A stretch of 64,000 nucleotides of DNA, from assembly GCF_007860175.1 (NCBI RefSeq), contig NZ_SJPX01000001.1:930001-994000 (forward strand). Reading direction: 5' to 3'. The position numbers and the translations under genes are program-made. The notes under the pieces are model-generated. The model saw only the letters and a list, made by a program, of their open reading frames with translations. It had not been told where the DNA came from and did no database searches. Origin of the DNA: Rubripirellula reticaptiva. Lineage in GTDB: Bacteria; Planctomycetota; Planctomycetia; Pirellulales; Pirellulaceae. Position 1 is the first letter of the stretch. The number at the start of each line of letters is the position of its first letter. Shown here one piece after another: positions 40,201-55,200 of this stretch.

Positions 40201-43200
40201 ACGTATGCCGAGTTCGCGCCGGTATCGATCACGCGTGTCGATGCAACCAAGATCATTGCGGTCTTTGATCTACGCGATGCACCGCACGGATTGTACGACG
40301 TTCAAGTGCTGCATCCCGACGGTCGCATTGCATTCGATCCGTATCGTTTCCAAGTCGAATCGGCGGACCCGCTAGAAGTCAACGTAGGTGTCGGTGGACC
40401 AAGTTTGGTCGGCCTGGGCGAAACAGGCCCTTACGGTTTCGCTGTCCAAAACTTCGCCAATGTCGATACGCCGTACACGATCATTGAGTACGCCTTTCCC
40501 AACATTGAAAACGATTCAGGAATCATTCGCGGCCCGGCGCTCTCGTTCCAAACTGGCATTCGAGGCGACGCGGGAACGCTGTCGCCGCTGTTCGATTCGA
40601 TTTCGACATTTGACTCGTCGGACATCACACCCGAACTGAACTTGAACGGCGTACTTACTGGTCGAGCGGTGGCGATCGACTTGCCAGCCAGTGGCGTGAC
40701 CGAACTGGGCGGCATTGTGACCGTCTATCCGGGACTTCGAGAAGAGTTGGAGGAAAATCCAAACTTCTTGAAAGAACTCAGCCCCATGCAACTCGAAGAC
40801 TTGGCGTTTGACTTCTACGTCACCGCTTCGGCAACTCCACTGACCAGCGCTCAGTACATCGACTACCAACGCGGTGAAGCGGCTCGCCTGCGCGATGCCA
40901 TCCTGGCCGATGCCGATGCGCCGGCGGCTCTTGTTTCGATCGCCGGCGACGGGGATGCGTTTGCCGATCTGTTCTTGTCGGCGCTGGCCGACGTAGGATT
41001 GCTACGCGATGCCGACGCGCCGCCGACGGCGACACCAACGTCGGACAACGTGAACCTGTTCTTCAGCGCTCTGGGTGGTTTATTGGGCGGCGATGCCGGA
41101 TCGGGAATCATCGATGATGCCGCGGCCAACTTGGCGACGGCCGAATCAACGCTCATTTTACTTATCGAGCGACTTCGTGGTTACTTCGGTCACACCGCCA
41201 ACGTTTACGGTGGTGGAGCAGTTCCCGCTTTCGAACAATACGACCTGGGCTTGCCCAATCCGACATCCTTCGTCGCGTTTGAACTGCGTGCGGTTCAACC
41301 GGAAGAAGAGTTTGGTATCGTCGCCGACGAGATCGTGTTCAACCTGGATGATCTTGGCCAACAAATCGGCGACACGGTCACCATCACCGGACCAACCGGC
41401 GTCGGCGAAGAAAACTTTGTCCCGTTTGAAACGCCGCTGCCGTATAGCGTCACGGCAACGTACGACAGTGATTCGTCGGAAGCGGTTCGCGAGATCCGAA
41501 TCCTTGTCCCCCTGGATGATACGATCGACGAACGCAGTTTCCAGCTCGGAAATCTGACGCTCGGTGGTCGCAACATCGCTTTGCCCCCCGGTCGCCCGAA
41601 CTTCGTCGGCGAATTTGATCTGACCGACGACGAAGGATACCAACTGCAGATAACGGCCGGTGTCGATGCCAACACGCGAGTGGCTTCGTACCTGTTGCGC
41701 GCGATCGATCCTCGTGACGGTTTGCCACCGGTCGATTCCGATGTCGGTTTGCTTCAACCAGGTGAATCGGTGAAGGTCACGTTCTTTGCCAGCGTCAATG
41801 ACACCAACGCGGCCGGCCAAACCGATGACCCGCAAACCGGTGACGCGATCGAGATGACCGCGCGGGTGATCATCGACGGTGCTGCGCCGGTCGACAGCGA
41901 CGTCGCCGCGGCAACGCTGGACGCGGTCGCACCGACTAGCGCGTTCACGGTCACGCCGATCGGCAGCAATCGTTATCAGCTTGATTGGTCAGCCGTGGAC
42001 GACGCTGGCGGCAGCGGTGTCGCCGCCTACTCGCTGCTGGTATCCAACGACGGCGGAACTCGGTTCCGCAGTGTGCTGTATCGAACCGATGAAATCACCT
42101 ACATCTACGAAGCGGATTCCGGCGCGACACCGACTTTCTTGGTTCGCTCGATCGACGCCGCCGGAAATGTCGAACCCGTCGCCGAGGGCGTTCGTGCACC
42201 GCGTCTGGTCGCCGACATCAACCTGGGCGGTGCCGCGCCTATTACGGCCGTGGTCACGCCGCCGCTGCCCAAAGCAGCATCCCAACCGACAACCGTTGCG
42301 GACCGACTGTTCCAAGAATCGGCGTTTGGCATCCCATCGCGAACCAGCGCGACTCAGCCCAGTAAGTTTGCGCGAGTTATTCGCCCGCTCGCTGCCGAAA
42401 GATTTGCCACCATTTCGGGACTCTCCGGTGCGAGCATTGGTACGCTGGCAATGACCGTCGGACCGGACGGCAGCGTCTACGTGTCGGGTGGCGCCGGCCG
42501 GAATCAGTTGTACCGAATCTCTGGCACTTCCGGTCAATCGACGCGGATCGCAACCGGATCTTCCCCGATCTACGAACTCGTCTTCGATTCGGCCGGACAA
42601 TTGTGGGCATCGACGGGCGGCGAAGGATTGTTGCAACTCGACCCGACCACCGGCGAGGTTTTGGATCGCGTCGGCGCTGGCATTTCGCTGGGCCTGGCCG
42701 CTATCCCAGGCCAGAACGCGATCTACGTCGCCACCACTGGCGGCATCAGCCGATTGAACACCGCGACTCGCAAACTGACTCCGTTTAGCGATATCCGCGT
42801 CGACGCGCTCACCGTCGCCTCCGATGGAACGCTTTACGGAACCGCGTGGCCGGCGGGTGGCGAAGTCCTGCGATTCGATTTCCGCGGCCGCGCTGAAGTG
42901 ATCGCCACCATTGCGGGTGGCGCCGAATCCCTTGCCATCGGTGCGCCAGGATCATTGCTTGCCGATGCGCTGATCGTCGGACATCAGCAAAACGGACAAT
43001 TATCGATCGTGGATCCGCTTTCGCTGCGTCAAACCGTCGTCGCCAGCAGCGGCACCGGACGCGTCGAAGGAATCGAGTCATTGCCCGACGGACGATTCTT
43101 GGTCACACAAGGTGAACAGGTCGATATCTTCTTTACTGTCGCTGCGCCGCGAGTTGTCGATACGATCATTCGAGAGAATAACCGAGCCGCATTGGTGTTC

Positions 43201-46200
43201 GACGTCGGTCTTAGCGCCACCGATGCGACCAAACCATCCAGCGCAACGCGTGGTGCGAACTACACGTTGGTCAACAAAGACACCGGACAATCCGTCGGCA
43301 TCGGTGCGGTCCAGTACAACGCAGCATCGCGAACCAGCGAATTGCTGTTCGAGTCGCTTGCACCGGCCGAGTACGAACTTCGTGTTGCCTCGTCCGTCGA
43401 AAGCGAGCAGGGCATCCCGATCGGCGGCAGCGGATTCTCGACGACCTTCCGTGTCTTTGAAGACGTTTCGATCAGCACCAGCGTTTCCTACTCGGCCACG
43501 CGAGTCAACCGAGCCGATGGCACGCTGTTGTTCGACGTCATCGTCAACAATACCGCCGACTTTGACATCGCCGGTCCGATCAACCTCATCTTCGACGAAT
43601 TCGGCGACGATTCGGTAGTTTTCTTTGGCAACGAAGGCGAACCCGCTGATGCCAACGGCTTCCAGATCCTTGGCGATGGCACGGTGCTCGCTGCCGGCAC
43701 GTCGTCGCTGCCGCAAACGGTCGTGATCGCGAACCCGAACTTGCTGGACTTGAGTTTCGATCCGCGAGTGCTGGCAACGTTGCCACCCAACATGTTGCCC
43801 GAGTTCGCTTCGCAGCCAGGTCTTACCGCGGCCGCTTCGGCCGAATACGAGTACATGGCATCGGCGTCCGATCCAGACGGGAACCGAATCACTTACGTGC
43901 TGACCGATGCACCGGATAGCGCAACGGTCAATCCGGCCACCGGCGAAGTGACGTGGATGCCGACTCGAGGATCGTCGCCGCTGACTCGATTTGAACTTCG
44001 TGCCTACGACGCCCGCGGTGCCTTTGAACGTCAAACTTGGACCGTTGACGTCAGCGGTGCCAATCGCGCACCGATCATCGCACCCGTGGGCGAGCAATTA
44101 GCCACCGAAGGTGACTTGATCGAGATTCCGGTCAGCGCGTTCGATCCCGATGGCGATGCCTTGTTCTACTTTGCCGACAACTTGCCCGCCGGCGCGGTCT
44201 TCGATTCGATCGGCCAAGCACTCCGCTGGCGACCGGGTGGCGATGACGCGGGCGTCTACGAAGGCGTGAAGCTGATCGCCAGCGACGGATTCGTCGAAAC
44301 CAGTATTTCCTTCGACATCGTGATTGCCAATAACAATGTTCCGCCGACTCTTGCGCCAGTCGCCGATCGCACAATCAACGAAGGCGATGCGATCACATTC
44401 CGATTGTTCGGTCAGGACGAAGACGGAGATCGGTTGCGATACGTATCACCAAATTTACCACCGGGCGCGTTCTTGGATCCGAACACGGGACTATTCGAGT
44501 GGACTCCCGGCTTCGATCAACACGGCGTGTTCGACTTGCGGTTCTTCGCGGACGACGGAACTTCGTTGACTCAGGTGACATCGACGCTGACGGTCAACAA
44601 CATTAATGGCGCCGTTGCGTTCCCTGCCATCAACGAGTTCACGATTTTTGAAGGTCAACCGCTGCAAGTTCGTGTTGCCGCGTTCGACCCCGAGTTCCCC
44701 GTCGCACCCACCAATCCGCTCGCCACCAGCGAAGATTTCTTCGTCGACTTTGAAGGTCTGCTACCTAACCTAACGTACTCGCATGGTGAATTGCCGGCGG
44801 GCGCCACCTTTGATGTCGCACGACAGATTTTTGCATGGACACCTGCGTTTGACGCCACCGGTGTCACCGAAACCCAGCGATACGAAATCACGTTCACCGC
44901 AACCGACGACGGTGACGGAACCGGCACGCCGACCAGCGACACGGTGACGCTAGCGATCAACGTTCGCAATGCCAACTTCCGTCCCGAAATCACATCGATC
45001 GAGAACAAAGTCGTTCCGGTCGGAACGACGCTGGACATTCCGATCGTGTCCGTCGATCCCGATGGCACCGCGATTGCGTTGGACGTCAAAATCGGCCAAG
45101 CCACGACGCTGCCGTCATGGGCGACATTGATCGACAACGGCGACGGAACAGGAACCCTGTCGGTATCACCCCAACCCGGTGATCGGGATGACTATTTGGT
45201 GACGGTGACCGCAAAGGAAGCAACTGGCGAATCGCCTCTCGCTGAAACCGTTCAGTTCATTTTGCAGGCGACCAGCCCGAACGAGCCACCGAAACTCAAT
45301 CCGATTTTCGATTCGGTTGCATTGGTCGGACAACCGTTCGCCCTGGTCTTGAACACAACGGATGCCGACCAGGATCCATTGACGTTCACGTCCAGCACGT
45401 TGCCAACCGGCGCGACGTTCGTCGGAAATGATTTCTACGGACGAGCGACGTTTGCATGGACGCCAACCACATCCGATATCGGTACGACGTCGATTACTTT
45501 CAACGTTGCCGACAGCGGCAACAACGGCGCCGGCGACGTGCTTAGCGACTCACGCAGTATCACGCTGACCGTCCGCGATACCAACACACGACCGAGCCTA
45601 GAACCCATCGGTGCACAAACGGTTGCCGAGGGTCAGACACTTCGCGTCAGCGCCGTAGCGACCGATGCTGAAAACGACAACGTGTTCTTTACCGCCGCGC
45701 TCGTGCAAGGTGTTTCGACGACGCGACTGCCAAGCGGCGTCGTCTTCGACGGAGCCAGCGGATCGCTGACTTGGACACCTTCGTCGACTCAGGCGGGCAC
45801 CTATCGCATCCGCATCACGGCATCCGACGGTGCTGGATCACGCAGCGATGACGTGGTGATCACGGTCGACAACACCAATCAACCACCTGTACTGAACACG
45901 CTTCCCAAATTGTTCGCTCGCGAAGGCGATCAGACGGTCTTTTCGATCAGCGGTGGTGACGCCGACGGCGAGCCGTTGATCTATGGCTACACCGGCAACG
46001 CAATCAACGGATTCAACTTCGATCCGGCCACACGAACAGTCATCTGGGATGTCGACTACGATTCGGCCGGTACGTACACGCTGCCCTTCGTGGTCAGCGA
46101 TCCAAGTGGCGGGACCGACACCGTCGATGTCGAAGTGCAAGTGTTGCCGACCAATCGAGCGCCGTCGATCGACGCACCCCAGCTTCGTAACTCGCAAATC

Positions 46201-49200
46201 GGCGAAGCGTTCACGTTGTCGATACCGACGGCCGACTTGGATGGCGATTCGGTAACCCTGACGGCGACCGATCTGCCCGAAGGTGCGACGTTGAATGTGA
46301 CCGACGGAGTCGGCGTGATCGAGTGGACGCCGCAAAGTTTCCAAGCGGGAACCTACACCGTTCGTTTGACCGCCGACGATGGTGCGACCCAGACGCGACG
46401 TGCATTGACGCTGGTAGCCTCGCTCGAACCCGTCTCGCCCGACCTGCGACTCGTGTTGACGCCCAGTTTCCCCGCGACGCCGGGGCAAACTGTCACGATC
46501 GAACCGATCGCCGACAGCGACGTAGCGATCGGCGAAGCAACGCTAACGATCGACGGCAATCCGATCACACTGGATGCGCTCGGACGCGGCAGCTTCGTGG
46601 CAACATCGCCGGGACGATACGAAGTCACTGCCACCGTCACCGACATCGAAGGCCGAACGACGACCACCACGCGACCGATCTTCATCCGCGATTTGGCCGA
46701 TCGTACGGCACCGCGGATCGAGATCACCGAGTTCGCGCCACCGATCGTGACCGGCACGCGCGACATGATGTTCGACATCTTCGACGATGGACTGGCCGAA
46801 TACAAAGTCGAATTGGTTCCACGAGGTGGCGGCGAGCCAATCCTACTGCGTGAAGGCACGACCAGCATCGTCCGTTTGGTCACGATCGATCCGTCGAACT
46901 ACGAAAACGGTTTTTATAGCGCGCGAGTCACCGCCAGCGATTTCGGTGGTCTGACTTCGGTGGCCACTTTCGACTTGGAAATCAATTCTGCCGACAAATC
47001 CGGCGCGGTCAGCGAATCGGCGACCGACATGACGGTGACGCTGGCAGGCATCGATGTCGACGTGACGCGTTTCTACAGTTCCATCGCCACACTCGGTGAA
47101 GGATCCGACTTCGGCAGCGTTTGGTCATGGCCACTGATCGATCCGCAAATCGCGATCGGCGGCAAGGCGACGACGGACACCTTCGCAGGACTCGCCGAAG
47201 GCACAAGGTTGTACCTAACGCTGCCCACCGGCGAGCGAGTCGGCTACACCTTCGCCCCCACCGAACTGACCGACGCCGCCTCCGGCGTACAAACGTTCCA
47301 ACCCGCATGGACGGCCGATGATGACGTCACATGGTCACTGGAAAGTTATGCCGATGCGCCGCTGCGCAAGTCGGGCAACAAATACTTCGTCGTCGGCACG
47401 GGGCTGCCTTATTCGCCAACCATCACCGATGGCGTCGCCTTCACGTTGGTCTCTCCTGGCGGCCAACATCACGAATTCACAACCAAGGGCTCAGGAAACT
47501 TTACACTGACCCGAATCGTCGCCACCGACAACAGCACATCCCTAAGAGTCACCGATAGCGGCATCGTAGCGCCAGATGGTTCGCGTTTGACGATTGTGCG
47601 AAACAGTGAGGGCCAGATCACCGAACTGGTCGGACCAAGCGGCCAGCATTTTGTGTATCGCTACGACGGGGCCGGACAAATGTCTACGTCGATCGACACC
47701 CAGTCCGGCGATCGCACCTTCTTTGCTTATGACCTGACGGGCCGACTGACCACGACAGCTCCATCGAACACGTTCGGTTCGTTGCGGACATACAACGAAG
47801 CTGGCACCGTCGACCTGGTGTCATCGATCAAGCCTCACTCCGGTGGGACACGCGCGATCATTTCCGCCCCCATCAATGGCACCCTTAGTGCCGGATCCAC
47901 CGATCGATACGCATTCACCATCACCACGGGTGAACTGCGAACAAGTCCCACCGGCAGCCTCACGATTGGCATCGAAGTCGACTCAGGCGACTTCACGCCG
48001 AGTCATTCATTCATCACTCTCAGCGAGCCGGGCACTCACACGTTTGCGATCAACGGCGACGCTGCCGGGGCCTATACCGCCACGTTGTACCTAGTCGGTG
48101 ACGTCAACAACGACGGCCAAGTCGACGCCGTCGACAGCACGCTCTTTGCGGCTGCCTTCAACAGCACCACCGGCGACGCGAACTACGTCCGCGCCGCCGA
48201 CTTCGACCGCGACGGTAATGTGGATGCGATCGACCAAGCCGCGATCAATGCAACGTTTGGGTTCGTTGCGAATCGGGCACCAAACGTTCTCGCAGAGGAT
48301 ATCGAGCAGCGAGAATTGGGTTCGACGCTTGTGGTCAATCTTGGAAACCAACTTTCGGATTCAGAGTCTGACGTTTTGGAAATCATTGCACCACAGACTT
48401 CCGGCGGAACAATGAAGCGACTTGGCGGTGGCTTTTTTAGATTCACCTTCGGCGACAACTCCACCGAAGCTGTGGTCAATTTCCTCGCCAGCGATGGGGT
48501 GCTGGAATCGATGCCCGGAGCCGTGTCGATTCTTCGATCAAGTGGCGAAGTGACCGGTTTGCAATTCTCGGAATCCGATCCGGATCTTCGACCTGGCGGT
48601 TCTACCTCGCTACTAGTTTCTGCGGAACTTGACGACGGAACGTTGCTTGACATCCCAGCATTCGATGTAACCTACCATTCGACGAATCCTGATATCGCTG
48701 TAGTGACAGACAACGGCTTGATCATTGCACAGCGACATGGTGTCACGACGATCATCGCTGAAGCACTCGGATTTCAGACCGCGACAGTGATACGAGTTGG
48801 AGATCCGGCAACGGAGTTCGTTGATGTCTATCCAGACAGTTACATCCTCGTCCCGGGCGAGCAACGACCGTTTGAAGTACGTAACCGGCAAGCGACCAGC
48901 TTGACCGATGTCACCGCTGATCCGGCGACCGAATATTATGTTGAGAACGATACAGTACTGAACGTTTCCGCTGACGGCATCATCACCGCCATTGCCGCGG
49001 GCATGACGGAGGTCATCGTCGTTCGGGGTGGTCGCAGCTATCTCACACAGTTCCGCGTTGAGGATCGCATCGATGACGCTATAGTGACGGTCGACGGTCG
49101 CGGCGGGTTGTTTGGCACCGCCGACGGACCACAGATTGGAGTTTCGCCCGGAACGCTCGCGCAAGCGACGGAACTTTCAGTTGCCTCCCTCGACGCAAAT

Positions 49201-52200
49201 GCATTGCCATATCAATTGCCACCTGGGTTCGCGTTTCATAGCGGGTTTCAAGTCGGTGGTTTGCCTGATGAAAATCCGTATCCAGTGAGCGTGTCACTGC
49301 CGGCTGGACCAGGTTACTCGCCTGGGGACGTGTTCTATCTGTTTTCGCCCGTCGAGGTTTTTCTCACTGACGAATCGGGTGCAAGCACGGTCGAGCTTAC
49401 CTGGATTCTTGTCGACTCGATGATCGTCGACGAGAATGGACGCGTGCATACGACGAGTCCGCCAAACGTTGGCGTCGGCGGTCGCGATCCAGTTCAAGGC
49501 AACACGTTCCGCGGCACTTCCGCCGGTATCGCGTTCGCTGGTGTGCCCTCGCTCGGTTCGAGCTTGACCGCCATGTCAGACTTGTCGACACGGCTTTCGA
49601 CGCGTGGCAACCCACAAATCGGTGACTACATCAGCAGTATGCAAACCGACCGTAACGGCGCCGGTGATGGGTCAACGAAATTCTATGCAGCCCATGACGC
49701 GTACGGATTTTGGGAGGTCCCGCTCGCGTTTTCGATCCCCTACACGATGTCCTCCTACCAAACACGACCTTCAGGTTTGTTAGAAGTCGACAAACGAAGC
49801 GTCACTGTGGCACCAGGCCAGTCTCCCGTAATTATCCTCCCCGCCGTTAATCGTTCCGAACCGCGGGACAGCCCTCCGACGCTACAAAATGGAAAACTTC
49901 TTTTCCCAACAGGTCCCGGCCAGACGCTGAGACTAGAAATTGACGGAAACGAATTTATTGCTGCCAATCCCTATTCCAAAGCCCCGACATTTAATGGGTC
50001 AACGCTAGGCAGCAAAGTGCAGGATCTCTACGTCACCATCGAAATCGGCGGCCGTGATTCGTTTGACGAGGTTGGCAAACGACTCGTGATCGGCGGTCCC
50101 GACGTGCGGATCACCGGTGATAAGCTGACACTCGCCAACGGTAAATTGACGTTTGACATCCCAGACGGGGCACAGGTCGCCGGCGGTGCGATCACGGTAA
50201 CACGACCGATGGATCTGCCGCTGGACGGGAAGTTCAAGCGTCAGGAGTTGACGAGTAATCCGATCCAAATACTCGGAGATCAACGCTACGCCGTTTCCGC
50301 CGCTGTGGGTCCCGATGAACTCTATTTCTACACGGTCTGCACGACACTCGATGGGTTCACTGCGGGCGAAGAATGCAAGCCTTACCTGCCGATCAAGGAC
50401 GATACGAAGAAGCAAGACCCACGACTGCAAGCGGTTCTCAAACTCCGTGACGGCGATGGAACCGGTGACCTCGCGCCACGTAAGACGCTTGCCTCAACGG
50501 ACGGGACCAAGTTCTATGTCACGCTCGAAGGCGCGGGTTCCGTGGCCGTCGTCGATGCGATCGCGATCGGCCAAATCGATGTTCTTCCGGACACCGACAA
50601 AGCGGATACCGACGGCAGTAAAGGTGTAAATGCGATCAAGCTTCCCGCCGGAGCGAAACCGTTCGATATGGCGATGGATACGACCGGCCGCCGACTCTAC
50701 GTCAGCGATCTGCTACGCGGTTCAATTTATGTGATCAGTACCGATCCGTTCTCACCGAAATATCACCAGGTCATCTCAACGATTGCAATCCCCAATCGCA
50801 TTGGCTCGGAGTTTTCAATCGGCGCCCTCGGCTTGCGTGGAATCGCGATTAGCGAAACCGGCGACCGATTGTACGTTGCCGCTCCTGGCACCGATTTGTT
50901 TCGCGCCCAGGTCAGTCAGAACGGCAGAGTTGTCTCCCTCAAGTTGCGTGACGACGACGGCGTGCTAGTCGAAAACCCCGTCGTGGATGAACAGGACCCA
51001 CTTGCCGTCACCATTGTCGGACCCGCTCCGTATGAATTGACAACCACCGACGATCCCAACGTGATTCTTGTCGGTGATCGAGTCGCCGACTCGCAAGGTT
51101 TGTCGGTGTTGCGCAAAGACGTTAGTGGTGGGTTTGACGTCGACACGATCGATTTTACGACCTACGGGTTCATTCCACGATTGACCGAAGGCCGTCCCAC
51201 CCAGGTTCACGGCGTCAGCAACACACAGGGCGTTGCCTTTGTTTCCAAAGACCAGTTTATTGACACGATTGGGCCTCACGAGTCGTATGCGATCGTGACC
51301 GGCTTTCGTCGGTTCTCTGCCGGTGACCCCAAAGCTGATCCGAATATTGGACCCTTCTTTGTTTACAATCCCTACCTCGTCGATGAAGTGACCGGTAAGT
51401 CAGAGTTCTACCTCGCTGCGGCTGGCGGGACGATTGGGATCATTCGCAATCCGCTCGGGGACTTTGATAAGATTGACGAGCGGCCGCGACTGATCGCTGC
51501 AACAGAACCGATACAAGGTGGGTTCACCGACGACCTGGCGATCGCGATTCAAAGTGGCTTAGTGTTTGCGCCCCAACAGGGACGCGATATTGTTACCGGG
51601 TACAACCTCGCGGCAATGATCTTCGGGATCGAAGATTTGGCGCGAGCTGACGCCGTGCCAAGTTATACACAATTCTTACCGGAGGATCCCGCAGCATCGG
51701 GACCGCTTTCGGCACTGCTTCGTGGTCCTCTGTCGACAGTCCCAATCGATCGAGTCTTTCCCACGACGGCGGTCGCCGCAGATATTCGGTTCTACAACAA
51801 TGGTCAAAAAGCCGCTTATGGTGTTAACCCAGAGGGACCCGATGGTCTCACGCCCAATCGTTTTGCACCACTGCCGGCCGGTGAAGGACCTCGCGGCGTC
51901 TCAGTACAACCCGCTATCTCAGGTCAACTGCTAGCACTCGCGCCCACGCCATACAACCAAACCACGTCGCTGCTTGGTTTTCCTGATCAGGCTCTCTCCA
52001 TCGAAGCCGGTTTCGCTGCGACAGCCGAGGTCCACAGCGGGGCACTCAATGAGACGCATACCCTCGTTGGCTATACCAGTGTCGAACAAGTGCGTGCCTT
52101 GCAATGGTCGTATGATTCATTGCGAGCCGACCCACGACCGATCTATCACATCAACGTCGCGGGTCTGGACGCGGCCAATTACGACCAAGTCCGCGATCGT

Positions 52201-55200
52201 CTCGGGTACCGATTGTCCGCCGTAGATAAGGACGGTGTTCGCTACACCGCCGAAGGAATCGAGGCGGCCGAAGCGATCAAGCTCGATATCCCAGAGAACA
52301 CGAATCTCTTCAAACTGCCCGTCGCAACCAAGAATTTCACTTATGGAGCGGGACTCCAAATTGATTTGTCGGACGCCGAAACAGGGCTGTACACGATGGA
52401 AGTCGAATACGGCTTGCTCCGTGCTAGCGGCGACGCGTTTGCTGGAAGAATGGAGAAACAAACATTCGTCTATGCGCACGTCAATCAAACCAAATCAGCT
52501 TTCGGGGCTGGATGGGGCCTGTCAAATTACTTAAGACTCTACCCCGGTGATGCTGGTGCTCTGTTAGTTGATGGCAGCGGACTCGAGCAAATCTTCTTGT
52601 CGCCTGCGGAAAACAGCCAAATCTTTACACCGATCGTCAATGACTACTCTGTGATGACCGTCACAGCCGGAGGTTTTAGCCGCCGACTCCGAGACGGAAC
52701 GGTACAAGATTTTGACCCGAAAGGCCTGCTGCAAACCGTTACCGATCGTAATGGCAACGTGACAACGTTCAATCACAGCGGCGAGAAATTGGTGTCGATA
52801 ACCGACCCCGTTGGACTCGTGACGACGTTCAATCACGCGGGCGACCGTATCGCTAGCGTCACCGATCCCGCGAATCGTTCGACAACCTTCAACTACGATG
52901 CCGACGGTAACCTGCTCAAGATCACCGACCCCGATTTGATTCCACGGACGTTCAATTACACGTACAGCCATGACAAGAATCCGGAGCTCGGCATTCACCT
53001 GATGACGGGGCAAACCTTCAAGCGAGGTAACGATCCGGCCGATCCGCTTGTAGGACAATTTAGTGAGACTTATCAGTACGATAAGATCGATGGACGTTTA
53101 AGATCGGGCGTTCGAGTCGATGCACAATCGTTCTCTCTCGAGCCAGCACAAGTTGGATTCTTGCATCCGATTGAGGAAACAACGAGCGCCTCAAACGCTC
53201 CCGCTTTGGATACTTTGTCGTCGCCTAGCACAAAGTCGATATCCAACTTGTTTACCGAAGAATGTGGCGACACCCTAGTAAACGCCGATGAGGCAACGGA
53301 GTACTACGCAGAAGCGAATCACACTGACTTCAAGGGCAAACGGCACCGCTATGCGATGACCGGATACGGTCAATACGAGGACACGCTTGTCAGTCCGCGA
53401 AACCATAGTGAAGTTGCACGAAACGCCGTCGGTGGCCGCATCACTGCTGAGCGTGACGGAGTCGGCAACTTGGTCTGCTATGTTCGTGACGCCTTCAGTA
53501 ACATCGTCCTGCAGACCGACTTTCCCGATGGTACCGCAGCGACTACGGAAACGCATTGGGACTATGAGTCCCTCCCCGCGGGTCAAGAGTCTTATAATAT
53601 ACCCATCGAAATTATCGACGAAATCGGGCGAATCACGACACATGTTTTGGATGCGAATGGCAATATTCTTAGCACAACCATCGAGGATCCGAACGCGCCT
53701 TCGGGTAGTCCTAATACCGTCTCGATCACATTCACGCACACGAGTCGTGGGCTGCCGGATGTGACTACGGACGGACGTGGCGTCACGGTCGACTTTGAGT
53801 ACGACTCAATGGGACGCACGATCCAAGAAATTTACGCTGACGGGTCACGCACGTACGTTCTCGATCCGCTGACAGGTTTCGTTTTGGAAGCAATCGACGC
53901 GAACGGCAACACGACAGTCTATGTCCGCGATGTCATGAACCGCGTCACCGAAATTCGTAACGTTGGCGAAGGCGACACGCCCACATACACCTCAGCCGTG
54001 CAGTACGATGCGCACGCGAACGTCATTCGTGAGACCGATCGCGATCAAGTCGTCATGCTCAAGACTTGGGATATATTGGATCGGCCCAGCTCGGTGACCG
54101 AAGACGCACTCAAACTCAAATACGTCACACAATATGGATACGATCTCGCGTCGTTGCCACCCAATTATGCGGTCGCCGCCGACGGAGGTGATGTCCACGT
54201 CACAAAGGACCCCAATGGTGATTCCACCGTAACGGTATACAACCAATACAATGAGTTGACAGCGACGTACGACCAGCTTGGTCGCGCGACCACGTACAAA
54301 CGTGATGCAGCCGGTCGCGTCGAGACCGTGATTCCACCCCACGGGCTGCCGATCGTCCATACGTTGGACCAACGTGGACGGGTAACCGTGGCTTCGGGGC
54401 CGTTGGCTGATCAAAGGACGGTTACCACGTACGACAAAGCCGATCGCGTCATCAGCACGCTGGTTGCAAATACGACCGGCGACCAACTTACCGTCATGTC
54501 ATACAACGTATTTGACCAACTAGCCGAGCGGGTTGACGCGGAGAAGCATGTGACGCAGTGGCACTTTGATGTTGCCGGTAACATGACTGGTGAAGTCCTA
54601 GCGGCTGGCACCGGAATTGAATTCGTCACGGGCTACACCTTCGACGACCGAAATCGAGTTCAAACGCGTCAGGTCGGCAACGCAGAACCGACGACCTATG
54701 CATATTATCCCGAAGGCCAGATTAGTACGGTTACCGATCCCCGAAATTTTGTGACACAGTACTTCCTGGATACGATGAGTCGAAAAAGTTCGATCATCGA
54801 CGCCGAGGGCGGTGAGACATTAATGACCTACAACGGTGAAGGGAGTTTGCTCACGCTCGCCGATGCGCGCCGAATCGACTCAGGCGCCGGTGCTGCCCCC
54901 GTCTTTACCGTTTACGAGTACGACGGCCTGCGGAGAATGACTACCCAAACAAACCCGGAACAGGAAACGATTCGTTACGAGTATGACAAACTGAGCCGTA
55001 ATACCGCCACGTTTGATCCGCGTCATTCCGCAGTGGCGACCGATGACCAATTCGTTTCGCGAACCGAGTACGACAAGGTGGGACGGATCACCGCACGCGT
55101 GGACGGTGAAGGAAATCGAACCGAGTATGAGTACGATCCGGCTTGGGACACCGTGACCAAGGTTCATACGCCAGCACCGAATCTCGGTTCGTCCGGCCAA

